Shown piece by piece: positions 49,494 to 62,291 of a stretch of 64,000 bases of DNA. Each line of letters begins with the position of its first letter. Position 1 is the stretch's first letter. Under the pieces are notes generated by a model. That model searched no databases. It had not been told where the DNA came from and saw only the letters and a program-made list of their open reading frames with translations. Origin of the DNA: Amoeboaphelidium protococcarum (lineage: Eukaryota; Aphelidiomycota; Aphelidea); NCBI GenBank assembly GCA_023515745.1, contig JALECJ010000256.1, positions 558,001 through 622,000 on the forward strand. Direction: 5' to 3'. A program made the position numbers and the translations under genes.

Positions 49494-50998
49494 TCAAGCA
49501 GAGCGATAAAAGCCTTAAAACTTATCAGCTGACTGCGACGCTTGTTACTAGGGCACTTGAGTTTTACTTGATACCTCACTGGTAGCATCTAAAGCTTTAT
49601 GACCGGTCGAAACTTCCTATAACTGTTATTAGACCTGCTAATAACTCGCCAGTGCTTGCAAGTAATGCGCCTATTGCAACTATTGGTCAATACCACTATA
49701 GTTATTTTGCAACAACTCTGGGTGCAGGCGCTGCTCTTCATCAATCAGATTATCAAGACTTATACCCATGTCCGAGTCAAGCTGATCCATTTCAATTGCC
49801 TGAGAGCCTAGCGTTTGCGATGCAAGCATCTCTTCAGTACTACTTCTTGCCGGCAATGGATGGATCTATACAAACCCAGTGGATTAAATGCTATACTCTG
49901 GAGAAGACTGAATGCGTGGTCTAGCTGGTGAATTGGCGGGAGATTCTTCAATCACTTCCATCATCTGATGACGCTTTAAGTTCTAACTGTTCTGAGGCTG
50001 TACAGACTGCTATTGCTGCAACTATTAACTGTTCAACTTCTACATCAGAGAGTCGAAGCTCATGGGCTGCTGATCCGCCGATGGCTGAGCATCTTGACCA
50101 TCCAAAGTCAAAGTTTGATCATACAACTGCCTGATAATCTCATCTTGAATAGTCTGACGACGCTTGAGATGATGCAATTCTTGATTCAACGCAACCAAAG
50201 TCTTTTGGATATGATACATAGTTTGAGTATGATCGCTCATCATGTTCTGCATCGATACCAGGTACTTTTAAATCTCCGACGTCTCCTTCTTATAAACATC
50301 GCTCTCGACGGTGCGACGCTTAATGTCGTCCAGCAATTCAATGTGACCGCGCAGAAACTTTGGATGGCAGAATTCCCAAAACTGCTAGTCAACTGAGGAT
50401 CTCTGTCCTCTATTGCTCTTATTAGCCTTGTGGAACCCGTACATGTTAAGCTAACGCTGGAAAGACTGGAAGTTTTTATGCTTGAAATACTTTGGCAATA
50501 CATCGCGAGCGAAATCAGTTGCATTCACGACAACAAATGATGTGCCAGTCGGACTCCATGATATCAGCTAAGTATTCTGGTTATCGCTCACCATAGTGTA
50601 CAGTTTTTGCACAAACGAAGGCTATCCAGAGTGTTTCGAAGATCCAGTGACGATACTGTTTGATGACTGAGAAGTCAAATCCTGCGCACTAACACCAGCT
50701 GAAGAGTAGTTGCTACATATGATATTTGATGGTTACAATGATAAGTGATAAGTTTATATCAATGAGCATACCTTAAAGGATGCATACTACCATCGGAGAG
50801 TGAATCTGTAGATAGCGACGCAAATTACTAGCGATAATCAGGCAAGTCATTCACAGATGGAGATGATATGGACTGATTGTTGTTGCTTGAACTACTCTGC
50901 GTTGTAGAAGTGTGCCCAACAGTTGGAATCCTTGAGCTATACTGATGCATGGAGTTGCGCCTAGCCAATATGCTGTCAGCGGATCTCCTCATTGCCAT
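49494..50998 (-). CDS. HSF1: Heat shock transcription factor (HSF family), 481 aa, one intron
   Basis: Sequence-specific activator of stress genes. Exon 1 (50772-50998) and exon 2 (49494-50712) flank a 59-nt intron with GTATG and TGTAG. The DNA-binding domain (about residues 99-200) has [50 protein letters not shown] (Gln coded TAG) and [13 protein letters not shown] heptad region for trimerisation follows ([19 protein letters not shown]). The C-terminal half is very Gln/Ser-rich, largely through TAA/TAG codons. The N-terminal 80 residues are Ser-rich and disordered. Converges with the membrane protein gene. Confidence 0.93.
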
Positions 50999-51785
50999 TA
51001 CAGAATGTACTTTAGATTCTAAACGTCTTTTATGACGGATGGTAATGGTCTTCTATATAGAAGAAAGATAACGAGGCTCTGCTATTTTTAGCCTGTGGCA
51101 AGGAGAGCGATGATCACTGTTTGTTGTGAGGATTTTCGTAGTCTGTGATCTGCGGCATACTTAGCAACTGCGATTGTAAACATCTGCATATCAAAATAAT
51201 GTCCGTAGCTGGAAAAAGTGGTATAATATCAATAAAAGTATATTTTAAAATTCATAATATATTCATTTCGTGTAACCTGAATATCAGCAATGCAAAGTAA
51301 ATCATCTCAGTATCATCATTATCAGTGAGCGATCAATGAAACAAGCCAAGCTATTAATACAGTCGGCCAGAGAACCAAACTGATAAACCCAGACCAAAGT
51401 CTCAACCATTTCTGTCTTCTTTCTTGGCGCGCTTCTGTAGTAGGCATCGGATATCAATTAATATTTACACTTCAAGTAATACTAAAAAAAATGCGAAATC
51501 TATGTAGATAAATTTGTAAAATTGAGCACTTATTTACTCACCATTTTGATTTCAATGATCACCTTTGACGCGTCGCATCATTGAAAGCATTCGATTTGCG
51601 ACAAACACTGGGGATCATTCCACGTGGAATCAAGGAAGGAAATTCCAAAGGGGGCGAATTGAAAATCAGGAATAGCGTGTGACGAACTTCTCTTCACTCT
51701 CAAAAAAAATACACGTTACGATCAGAGAAATCGTACAATTACCAATAAATAAAAACAATAATAATTGTAAAAACACTTTGCGCAA
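50999..51785. other. Intergenic region between HSF and PhoD-like gene
   Basis: 787 bp between divergent genes. Apart from the 41-codon ORF listed separately I see no gene. A TTCC-rich segment (51608-51650) with GATCATTCC/GGAATC inverted words lies close upstream of the phosphatase gene and may be regulatory. Confidence 0.4.
51322..51447 (-). CDS. Possible 41-aa single-span membrane microprotein
   Basis: ATG (51445-51447) to TGA (51322-51324). A basic N-terminus (TTEARQERRQKW) is followed by a hydrophobic Trp-rich helix ending LIAH. Size, positive-inside head and single helix resemble small subunits of ER or mitochondrial complexes, but no family is recognised. It could be chance. Confidence 0.3.
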   Translation of the reverse strand: MPTTEARQERRQKWLRLWSGFISLVLWPTVLIAWLVSLIAH

Positions 51786-53609
51786 ATGTAGTCTGCAGAA
51801 CATTTGAATAATTAGCAGTTGGAAGAGTTGAATTATGAGATTCGCCATGCACCTCAGCACAATACTCTTGGACCAATTTTGATTTTCAGACAGTTGGATC
51901 ATGCCTCTGCACAGTACAAATTATCCGCTCTTATTGTCAGCGATAATCCTGTGGCTCCTCAGTTGACGTTTAGCTAGTAATCTAGTGGAAAAGTATTTAA
52001 ATTTGATGGTTAGGCACTGCACAAGTATAATGGATTTTCTACTTTTTGGCGCACCGATATCTGCTTGCCTGTAGCTGCTGATCGTGATGAGAAATTCACT
52101 TACATCGTGTCATCCATGCCTGCATAGAATTGGGAGGTTTGTGTACCTGCATTGAACCGCCAGGCATTCAATATGTCTTTCTATAGCTGCAATGGCTTCT
52201 CGCTGTCTACCCCATAGCAGAAGTGTGAGGCCGCTGGTGGTCTTGAGCCGTTGTGGTAAGACTTGTTGATTAAACACGCGGCAGATCCTTTTCATGTTCT
52301 GATTGGCGGAGGGGATTAACTTTATAATGACGCTGTATGGAAACTGCCTGCTCTTAAGGATTGGCTCAATATTCGTGGCTCGGAGCATCGTCATAATGCT
52401 GAGTGGAAGCCTGATATGGAGTTCCAAGTGCAGCAGTATTACTTCAATCACTACATGCAGCATTTCACTTAGCCAGCTATTGCCCAAACGATGGCTCAGA
52501 TTCCATCGATAAATGTCTCAGGTGATCACGATATATTTGATGGTGTGGGGAGTTATCCAGAGATTCTGGAGACATCGAATGTCTTTATGAATATGAAGCG
52601 TATCGCTGGGTCTTTCTACCTGCTGTTTTAGCACTGTATGACCAGTGACTAAGGTGTACAGGATGGTTACTTGGTGAATGAGGCTAAGACTTCCTTCTCT
52701 TCCGTGAAGATGCTTGGTACAACCACAGCTCTGGCCGTATTGGATACGCGTGGTGAACGTACATAGAGACGTATTGTATCTGAGGAGTCTTATGCAAAGT
52801 TTTATGCTGAGGTGCGCAAGATTTCGTCTTAGGTGAAGCATTTGCTATTGTTGAGTGAGATTCCTATCGTGTATCCACACTTGAACTCTGTGCACAATTT
52901 ACTTGGTGTATTCGGAAAGTGCAAGAGAGGTGTTAATAAGTCTTTCAACTTTTTGCAGCGCAAGATGTTGGGTAGTCTCATTGGAGCAGTGTTTGGCCCG
53001 AAAGCTGAGCAAGGCTTGGAGAATGCTTCCATCAGAATGAAGGACTTCTTGGGTAAGAAGGGACTGCTAAAGTCTGTGGTGAATGAATTTGGCATCGTTG
53101 AGTTGAATGACGATCTTGTGGATCATTGGGGCTCTGCTAATCACAATCATGAGAGAGTTGAGTTGATTGAGAATCTGCAGGTAATTGCCAAGGAGTAAAA
53201 GTTACGCATCACTTTTCTGGGTGGCGATGTTCACTTGGGATGTATTGGACGTATTTTTGATAAGCATAATCCTTAAAATGATACAGCTACCATGTATCAA
53301 ATCACGTCATCAGCCATTGGTAATCTGCCACCACCAGACTTTGTGGTCAAGATTGCTCACAAGAACTCTGGATGTCACAAGGTGAGCGGAGATATCTACG
53401 AAGAGATGGTCAAGACTTTTAACGTTGATGTGGATGGGCGTGATACGCAGTTCAAGATTCTGGTACCTCGCCGTAATTACTGTATAATCCGCAAAGAGTC
53501 GGATACTGAAGCGCTAAAGTTCTCTCTGCAAGTTGAGGCCAAAGATTACAAGGACCCGTCTGTTCCGTATGTGACCACCATCCCTGCAGTTGCACCGACT
53601 CAATAATGA
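51786..53609 (+). CDS. PhoD-like phosphatase-domain protein, 607 aa
   Basis: Metallophosphoesterase-type hydrolase of the PhoD-like class found in fungi and slime moulds; substrate unknown. ATG 51786 to TGA 53607-53609, ending CAA-TAA-TGA. Motifs with metal-binding character are GGGDQLYND (about residue 180, with TAA-coded Gln), SGDHDIFDG (about 240) and FLGGDVHLG (about 475). An N-terminal beta-domain of about 130 residues precedes them. RGSEHRHNAEW and DTRGERTQRRI also fit the family. No signal peptide or membrane segment. No introns. Confidence 0.85.
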
Positions 53610-55024
53610 CTATATTTGATTGACTGATTTAAATATTATATTCTTTCATTCTTTAAACACTAGATGTAAAGTTTTACTTAATACGCATTCTTTTATAATC
53701 GGTAAAAACCTCGTTGAATATAAACTTGAGATGGCGCTGTCGGTTGAAGTTTTGATGAACTGAACCAATTTTTCTCAGTGGCTGTGCTTGAAAGTTTTTT
53801 TGCTCTCTTTGAACTAACTAAGCAGATGTAAAATTTCTTATAGTTGACAATATTAATTGCGTATGGTAAGCCTATTATGTAATAAAGTCTCCAATTTAAA
53901 AGATCGTAGGCTGATGGCGCGTCAAATTAAAGTAGAATGAAGAATAGTATGTCCATCAATCAAATCTAGTGTTGTTGAGTGTGGATATCGCTCATTAATG
54001 GATGTATTCTGAACAAGTCTTTATACAAACGTACTTACTAAATCTTTATATCTTTCCACATGCTTCGACCACGGCCTGTAAGCTGTACTTACATTCCTGC
54101 TGGTAGATATATTTTAAGCTATATCCCATGGGGATAAGAGATGTGGCTTCTGCTACTAGGTACCTGAAGGTTGTGTTGTACTGAGTAAGCTGCCTTCCGT
54201 GCAAGAGCCTCTAATGATCGAGGCGAATTATGCGTCTGTAACCAACATTGGCAGAGAGTGGACAGCTGCTGTTGCGTGATTTTACGCGAATATATGGCAG
54301 AGCAACAAAGTCACCGCCAGGCTAGATCTGGTGGACCAACTTCGCTGGCTTCTTGGTGATATATAATGAATCCTCTGTCATTTATGTACAATATAAGCTT
54401 GCCCAATCTGTGACTTGACATTGAATGTGATCTACGCAATTGTTTCAGTTGTCCTGCTAATCCTAATAGTATCTTGTGTATTTACAACATTTAGGTAAAC
54501 CGTGCGCGATTGATCCATACATTGTGCCTATAAAGTGTTGATAAATGGTCGCCTGTCATATTAGTCATAGATGTCATTACTTTCAACGAGAAACACTTGC
54601 CTTTGCTGGAAATGCTAATGCAGAGGATAACAACGCGCTAGGGACAGTTCTAAAGCACAAAGCTATAGAAATCAACTAGACCGGTTGAAACAATATAAAC
54701 TGCTGAAAAATTGGGCTAATTCTGAAGCTTTGGTAGATAAATGAGGAGATGTACACAGAATCAATAGAGTCTAAAAAGGAAGGGGCGGTGCTGATGATGA
54801 TCTGCAGATGGAAATTGAAAGGCGATGGTGACAATTTACACTTTTAGTAACTGTTCGTAATGGTAGAGTTGAGGAAGGCTGAGTGTAAGCAAAAGTTAGA
54901 ATTAGCTAATAAAAACACTTGCTTTTTTAACCTTTTCCACCTCACTTACATCTATTTAAATAACCATCATTCGTAATCTCTAAAAATTCTTTAACACTCA
55001 CCAACCGCAAATTTTCTAGACGCT
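53610..55024. other. 1.4-kb region without a supported gene
   Basis: Longest gap in the window. All frames are cut by TGA at short intervals. Two short stretches look faintly coding on the plus strand (about 54187-54276 and 54299-54412, the second with GQIWWTNFAGFLVIY), but they lie in different frames with no credible splice sites. This could be a decayed gene. I could not fold a known structural RNA (no RNase P, SRP, U-snRNA or tRNA signature). Confidence 0.5.
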
Positions 55025-56239
<1,215 letters not shown>

Positions 56240-56841
56240 TGTCTAATTTATATCACGCATTTACCAAAGCTATACTCAGATATATATATACTATCAGCAG
56301 AAAGTGTAGATTGAAGGTGGCAGCAACAAGAGCCATATCTACGGGCCTATTTTTATACTCATAAATGTTTGTTTCATATCCGACTATTGAATCTTTTTCT
56401 ATGACAACCATCAGCGTCATTTTTCGCTTAACAACGACACCATAATGTAAAAATCGTATTTGATGGGCTTGGGAAAATTTGGATAAATGATTCAAAATAC
56501 ACATCGAAATTTATAAATTTCATAGTCGAAGGATATGCACTCTTCACGTTTAAAGCCATCAATGATAAAAGAGAAAGAGGTGCGCACTAGCTTCTGCAAT
56601 GGTTACCCATCGAATCCAGCATGCAACGCCTTCGAATACCGGTAAGGCTCTTGACAGCTTGAAGGTTGCCGAAGACGCGCTAATGTATACTTTCCTTTAT
56701 AACAACTATGACATGAATGCACTTGTACTTTGTGCCAAGTGTTCGCACGTACTACAATTGAATTCCGCTCGCGTCTTTTCTCTCTCGGTTGTTGCATTCG
56801 ACCAGTGACGGTTATAACAAGTGAATATCACTTCAGGGAAT
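56240..56841. other. Divergent intergenic region
   Basis: 602 bp upstream of GALE (-) and the small membrane protein (+). It holds two short frames, 56253-56504 (-) and 56599-56808 (+, 69 codons), with no recognisable features. I do not call them. Confidence 0.4.
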
Positions 56842-57090
56842 ATGGATCAGCGCGTAGTACTTACTCCAAATTAAGCGTTAGTTGATGAGCAGTATGTAAG
56901 TGAGTAAGAGCGAGAAATAGAAGAGTACTAACTATTTGCTTCTGCTAGACTCCTACCAAAGCATGTGGGATGGTATTAGTTCTCTTACGCGGTTATTCTA
57001 ATGCCATTCATCAGCGGTGTTTGTCAAGGATTTGGTACAGCCACCTTTCTATTCTTATTCAAAAAGTTAAAACTATTATGGCGATAATGA
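56842..57090 (+). CDS. Small membrane protein, 63 or 82 aa, probable intron
   Basis: ATG 56842 to TGA 57088-57090. The unspliced frame is open, but a 57-nt segment (56892-56948) has every mark of an intron: donor GTATGT, a consensus TACTAAC branch site, a pyrimidine-rich stretch and a CTAG acceptor. It is a multiple of three, so either form is in frame. The C-terminal half is a hydrophobic helix or hairpin (FSYAVILMPFISGVCQGFG, then FLFLFKKLKLLWR). No family recognised. Most likely an organelle membrane microprotein. Confidence 0.55.
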
Positions 57091-57293
57091 ATAAAGAAAG
57101 CTTTTAGATTATGTAGTGATTTAGCTTGTATTAATATTTTAGCTTTATTACTCTTCGCTGTGGCTTAATGTGCGCGGTCGTTAATATCAGACTGACATGA
57201 AATGGATAAACTCGAATATTATAGATACAGTATAACAACTAAATAAAATGATAGAAATGCATTAAAATCATAGTAATTAAAATTCAAAAGATT

Positions 57294-58208
57294 TCAAACA
57301 GTAACCTTGACGCGTTCCTAGTGGCTCTGAGCGGCAACATTGTCAGTAGGCAGCACAGATGTGAAAGACTCACCGCTGTTCAGAGCACCAGCCTTCTTGG
57401 ACCATCCCTCACGGCTCTTGTAGTAGAAATTCTCCAAGATCACATTGACCAGGATGATAGCACTAAAGATTAGGGCAATCACACCAGCAGTCAGACTGGC
57501 ACCATAGATTGCAGGCTCAACATCTCTGTTCCACTTCTGGCTGATAGCAACGAAAGCCCATCCCACGATACCGACAGGGATGGGATCCAACGCAATGGAA
57601 GACAGAACGGAACTCAACGCCACAACCATAATGTAACCAGCAATGGCACCGCTGATGTATGCACTCTCAGCCTTGGTAGCAACGACCCACAGATTGACAA
57701 AAGTGGCAACCAGAGTCCAGCCAAAGTAGAAGCGCCATCCACACAGCACGAAATACTCCAAGTAAGAGTCAGCAGGGGAGAAACGACGCACCAGACGGAT
57801 GTAGATGATGCTGTTGGTGAGCAAGATCAGAATCAAAAAGACCAAAGCCGCGGCAGTCTGCTCATACTACCACACAAAGATCCAACAAATGTTGAAGATG
57901 AAATTGAGCAATGGAATCACACCCAGACCAAAGTTGAGTGGCGCAGAATCGTAAGTGGAAGGACGCAGCTGGTGGATTCCGTAGACAGCAAGCAGAGCAT
58001 AGATCAAACCCCAAATGGAGAAAGCATAGCCAGCAGGAGTGAAGTAGGTCAGATTACGATCAGAAATTTCACCAGTATTAGTATTATTAAGCCTCAGCGA
58101 TTAAGTCAGGCCATTCACCAGAAAGACGGCGATCAAAAACACAAAGATTACCACTCTAAAGGGAGCAACGTAGCTTCTTGGAACAGTTGTCACAGTAGGA
58201 ATTGCCAT
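57294..58208 (-). CDS. TspO/MBR-like tryptophan-rich sensory-type membrane protein, 304 aa
   Basis: ATG (58206-58208) to TGA (57294-57296). The N-terminal helix ends VNGLTQSL, then comes TGEISDRNLTYFTPAGYAF continuing SIWGLIY, then a helix with NICWIFVWQYE. The 'FTPAGYAFSIWGLIY' block and the NxxWxFxWxYE helix are typical of the larger tryptophan-rich sensory/TspO-MBR-related proteins of bacteria and some eukaryotes. About seven hydrophobic segments are visible. A cytosolic Lys/Ser-rich tail follows. Function unproven; small-molecule binding or transport is inferred from the family. Confidence 0.7.
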
Positions 58209-59096
58209 ATTATTCTTTTATTGGATTGATGATTGCTTTAAAAGATTAAACCAACAAATATTAATATAAATGACAATTTAGCGATAAGGAGAAAAGAGAG
58301 AAGTTGGACCAGACGCGGAGTTCTAACTAGATGCGTCAGATTGGAAGTATTACGTCATTGGATCACTTACCAAATCACACGCGATTCGCTGGTGGCTTTC
58401 GATCGAACGGCGCGTTGGTTCAAACAGGGACTAATTTACTATGATGTCATAAGATGTGTATAGTATTAGCAGTTTGAATAAAAACGCGTATAGTATGTTT
58501 CTAAAAGTCTATAATCAAATGGTAATGAAAGAAAGTGTTTCTACTTGCGGATACGGTGTGTGAGTCACTCTCCACAATCACTTTTATTGATCAAATGGTT
58601 CAGGCATGGATACATAAATTTGACGTTCTGTGCGCTGCTAGATTTAATATGATATCTTAGAATGTCATAGTGCCCAGTCAAATAATCGCCTTATTAGGAC
58701 AATGATACAGTAGACAATGGGAGTTTGAATCGTGTTTTTTCGTAAGCCATTGACAAAAATTCAGACGGCTCACAGGACAAGCGTAAATCGATCAAGTTCA
58801 ACTTCTGAGTAATATATACGTCCTCAAGTAAAATATAATCGAGAGAGATATTTCGATATTGGATAATATATATTGCGGGTGACTTGACTAACGTATTTTT
58901 AGCGCTAGATGGTCAATGAACAATCTCCCTCAGCACGCGCTCTGTAACAATGAAGTTTGCTTGAGATCACAGAAGAGCGAGCGCTGCGAAGGAATGACGA
59001 AATCCTTCCTTCTTTCTTTTCAGCCATTATAATTGCCTTCTTTAGGTAAACCAAAAAGAAATCTAGTTCTCTTAAAGGTGATAATTATTAATATTA
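58209..59096. other. Divergent intergenic region
   Basis: 888 bp between the TspO-like gene (-) and NDUFV1 (+). Only frames of about 20 codons. A GC-rich patch at 58380-58430 (ACGCGATTCGC, GATCGAACGGCGCG) may be promoter sequence. Nothing else supported. Confidence 0.5.
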
Positions 59097-60569
59097 ATGA
59101 TGCTGAGAAAGTTAGCAAGTAGAGCCTTGGCCACTACATCTAATGCTGCACCTCCGAAAAAGACCAAATTCGGTCCGCTGAAGGATCAAGATCGTATCTT
59201 CACCAACCTATACGGTCAGTAGGACTGGAGGTTAAAAGGAGCGATGAAGCGTGGAGATTGGCACAAGACTAAAGAGATTCTGTTGAAGGGAGATAAGTGG
59301 ATTATTGATGAAATGAAGAAGAGTGGTCTTAGAGGACGTGGTGGAGCTGGCTTCCCAAGTGGACTGAAATGGTCTTTCATGAATAAGCCTGGGTGGGAGA
59401 AGGATCCTCGCCCGAGATACCTGGTGGTCAATGCTGATGAAGGTGAGCCGGGAACTTGTAAAGACCGAGAGATTATGCGTCATGATCCTCATAAGCTTGT
59501 GGAAGGTTGTCTAGTGGCTGGACGTGCCATGAATGCCACAGCGGCTTACATCTACATCCGAGGTGAATTCTACAATGAGGCTAGTAATTTGCAGCAAGCC
59601 ATTGATGAAGCGTATAAGAACAAGTTGATCGGCAAGAATAGCTGCGGTACCGGATATAATTTTGATATCTATCTGCATCGCGGTGCTGGTGCTTATATCT
59701 GCGGTGAGGAGACTGCTCTGATTGAGAGTTTAGAAGGTAAGTAAGGTAAGCCGAGATTAAAGCCTCCATTTCCAGCAGATGTTGGTCTATTCGGATGTCC
59801 AACCACTGTGGCTAATGTCGAGACTGTCGCAGTCGCTCCAACTATTTGTCGCCGTGGAGGTGACTGGTTTGCATCTTTCGGTCGGGAGAGAAATTCTGGT
59901 ACTAAGCTGTTTTGTATCTCTGGACACGTCAACAATCCATGTACGGTTGAGGAAGAGATGTCTATTCCTCTGCGTGAACTGATTGAGCGTCACTGTGGCG
60001 GGGTGCGCGGCGGATGGGATAATCTTCTGGCTGTGATTCCTGGCGGATCTTCTGTACCGCTAATGACGAAACCAATGTGTGATGATGTGTTGATGGATTT
60101 CGATTCTCTGAAGGATGTTGGTTCTGGTCTCGGAACTGCTGCAGTGATTGTCATGGATAAGTCGACAGATATTGTCGCTGCTATTGCGCGTCTATCTGCG
60201 TTCTATGCTCACGAGTCTTGTGGATAGTGTACACCGTGCAGAGAGGGAACCACTTGGTTGAATAACATTATGAAGAGAATGGTGAAGGGAAATGCAGCTG
60301 TGCAGGAAATTGATATGCTATACGAATTGACTAAGGAGATTGAAGGCCACTCCATTTGCGCGTTGGGAGATGCAGCAGCTTGGCCTGTGCAAGGATTGAT
60401 TCGTCATCACCGTAAAGAGTTGGAGGATAGGATCAGGTCTTTTGGTAAAAATGTTGTTGGTGGTGTTGACCTCAGTGGTGATGCTCGTTCATCAAGTCTT
60501 GCCGTAAAGAACGAGACTGTCAGTAAGTTTTACGAATCACACCCTAAGCCATCATTGCCTTCTAATTGA
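59097..60569 (+). CDS. NDUFV1: Mitochondrial complex I 51-kDa subunit (NDUFV1), 490 aa
   Basis: NADH-binding subunit of complex I, carrying FMN and one 4Fe-4S cluster, in the mitochondrial matrix arm. ATG 59097 (followed by another in-frame ATG) to TGA 60567-60569. The N-terminus ([14 protein letters not shown]) is a presequence. FMN/NADH sites are [31 protein letters not shown] and [19 protein letters not shown]. Cluster ligands are in [13 protein letters not shown] and the later ICALGD Cys. The invariant Gln in CGQC is TAG, and the conserved Gln in [11 protein letters not shown] is TAA, which makes this gene a strong proof of the code. No introns. Confidence 0.96.
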
Positions 60570-61006
60570 CTTAACGTGTGACTTGATAATAATAATAAAT
60601 GTATCTGACACCTTTATTGCTACATTTTCTCTTGCTGCCTATTCTAGAAAATATTAGAAGATTTGGAAATTCCGCGATACTGAACCGTTATTATGTATTG
60701 TCTTTTTCTTGGTCTCGTAGCTTCTTTGACGACTCCAACAACAATTGTAAGCAGTATGAAAAGGATTTCCTGATTAAAACTTGATTTAGTTAGAGTATGA
60801 AATTCTGGAGAGCTTTACACTCAGACGAAGTGGTTATAATTTCAAATTGTGATGAAAAACCTGTGATTCGTACAGATCCTCTATCGTGATTAAGTTTTAT
60901 GACGCGAATGTACTCATAGTACTATCGATGGTTTATATTGACAACTTCATGATCATCACATTTCTTTTAGACTGCAAAAGTGTCGTCGGTGTAATAGTAA
61001 GAAAAT
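60570..61006. other. Intergenic region between NDUFV1 and the dehydrogenase
   Basis: 437 bp. A 61-codon frame at 60599-60784 starts with a Leu-rich helix (YLTPLLLHFLLLPIL) but has no other support. Otherwise AT-rich; holds the NDUFV1 3' end and the promoter of the next gene. Confidence 0.4.
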
Positions 61007-61924
61007 ATGACTTCGCAAGAAATTCCATGGTAGGCCCAGGATCAGCCTGGCACTCAGCACAAGATGACCGCGAAACCAATCACGGAAAAGATCTTTGATG
61101 AATACACGCAGCAGTGGACAGATTACAAGGCATCTGGCAAGTTGGCTGATAAGTGCGCCATCGTTACTGGTGGTGATTCTGGTATTGGTAAGAGTGTCGC
61201 TGCTCTGTTTGCCAAGGAGGGTGCCCATATAGCGGTTGTGTACAATGATAGTGACAAGGATGCTCAAGATACGAAACGTCTGGTAGAAGCAGAGTCTTAT
61301 AATGGTCAGTAGCGCAAGTGTTTCTTGTTCAAGACTGATATTGGCTATGAGAACAACTGCCAAGATGTGGTGCAGCAGATTAGCGATGCGTTCAAGAGTG
61401 TTAATCAAAGCGGCAACATTGATATTCTGATCAACAATGCCGGCGAGTAGCATGTTGAAGAGGAGATTGAAAAGATGGAGGGTGATTAAGTGGAGAGAAC
61501 TTTCCGCACGAACATTTTTGGTATGATCTACTTGTCTAAGCATGCCGTGTAGAAGATGCCTAAAGGTGGCAAGATTGTGAACTGTTCCTCAATCACCGCC
61601 TTTCGTGGTACCAAGATGTTGGTGGATTATTCGTCTACAAAGGGCGCAATCAACTCGTTCACTAGATCTCTAGCCCAGCAGCTGTCTAGCAGAGGAATCC
61701 GCGTTAATGCCGTCGCTCCTGGTCCAGTGTATACCCCTCTGATTGTCTCAACTATTGGCGGTGATAAGTTGTAATCCTGGTTGGAGAAGAACGAGTAGAA
61801 CGCCGTGGGACGTGTCGGATATCCAAGTGAGATTGCCACCTGCTTCGTGTTTTTGGCTTCTAATGACTCTTCCTTTGTTACTGGACAAGTACTACTAGCC
61901 ACCGGAAGTGTAGCTCAAGCATGA
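61007..61924 (+). CDS. Short-chain dehydrogenase/reductase, YhxD/GSP39-like, 305 aa
   Basis: NAD(P)-dependent oxidoreductase of the classical-extended SDR type. ATG 61007 to TGA 61922-61924. The leader PWQAQDQPGTQHKM and KLADKCAIVTGGDSGIG are characteristic of the group that includes bacterial general stress protein 39/YhxD and plant 'glucose and ribitol dehydrogenase' homologues. Cofactor motif TGGDSGIG; NNAG; catalytic Ser in NCSSI; YSSTK; VAPGPVYTPL. Cytosolic, with no targeting peptide. The family is mainly bacterial, so ancient transfer is possible, but codon use (TAG-coded Gln) is that of the host. Confidence 0.9.
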
Positions 61925-62291
61925 TTGTATTACACGCCAGTAGGTGAATTGGAGGTTGAATCTGTATGAACTATGAAATGAAATACTAAGATTGAATAAA
62001 ATGATCCAGTGATACCAGCTTTATACGATTGTATCGATATTTAAAACGTTAACTGTATAGCGACACTGATTGTCAATATCATTGATAACAGCTTGATAAT
62101 GGACAGTGAATGCACAAAAATTATCACTGAGCAATGCTCATAAAGTCAAGTTGTAACAACAACTGCGCTGGCGATTTTGCATTAGATTCGCGCACATGGC
62201 AACGGTTGATAAGCAGAATTAAAGGAGTGACAGTTGCCGAAATTGGCTTTTTTCATGATGTTTCGGAAGTGAATTTCACTTGTTTAGAAAT
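61925..62291. other. Intergenic region
   Basis: 367 bp between two plus-strand genes. A short frame at 62134-62325 overlaps the next gene's start in another frame and is not supported. Nothing else seen. Confidence 0.5.

Noticed and set aside
49180-49497. Minus-strand frame between the 605-aa gene and HSF
   Set aside because: It overlaps the HSF stop in another frame and reads as AT-rich 3' sequence.
53900-54900. RNase P, SRP or spliceosomal RNA gene in the gene-free gap
   Set aside because: I could not find the conserved core sequences of any of these on either strand.
60599-60784. 61-codon Leu-rich frame after NDUFV1
   Set aside because: Short, low complexity, no start context or homology; likely chance.
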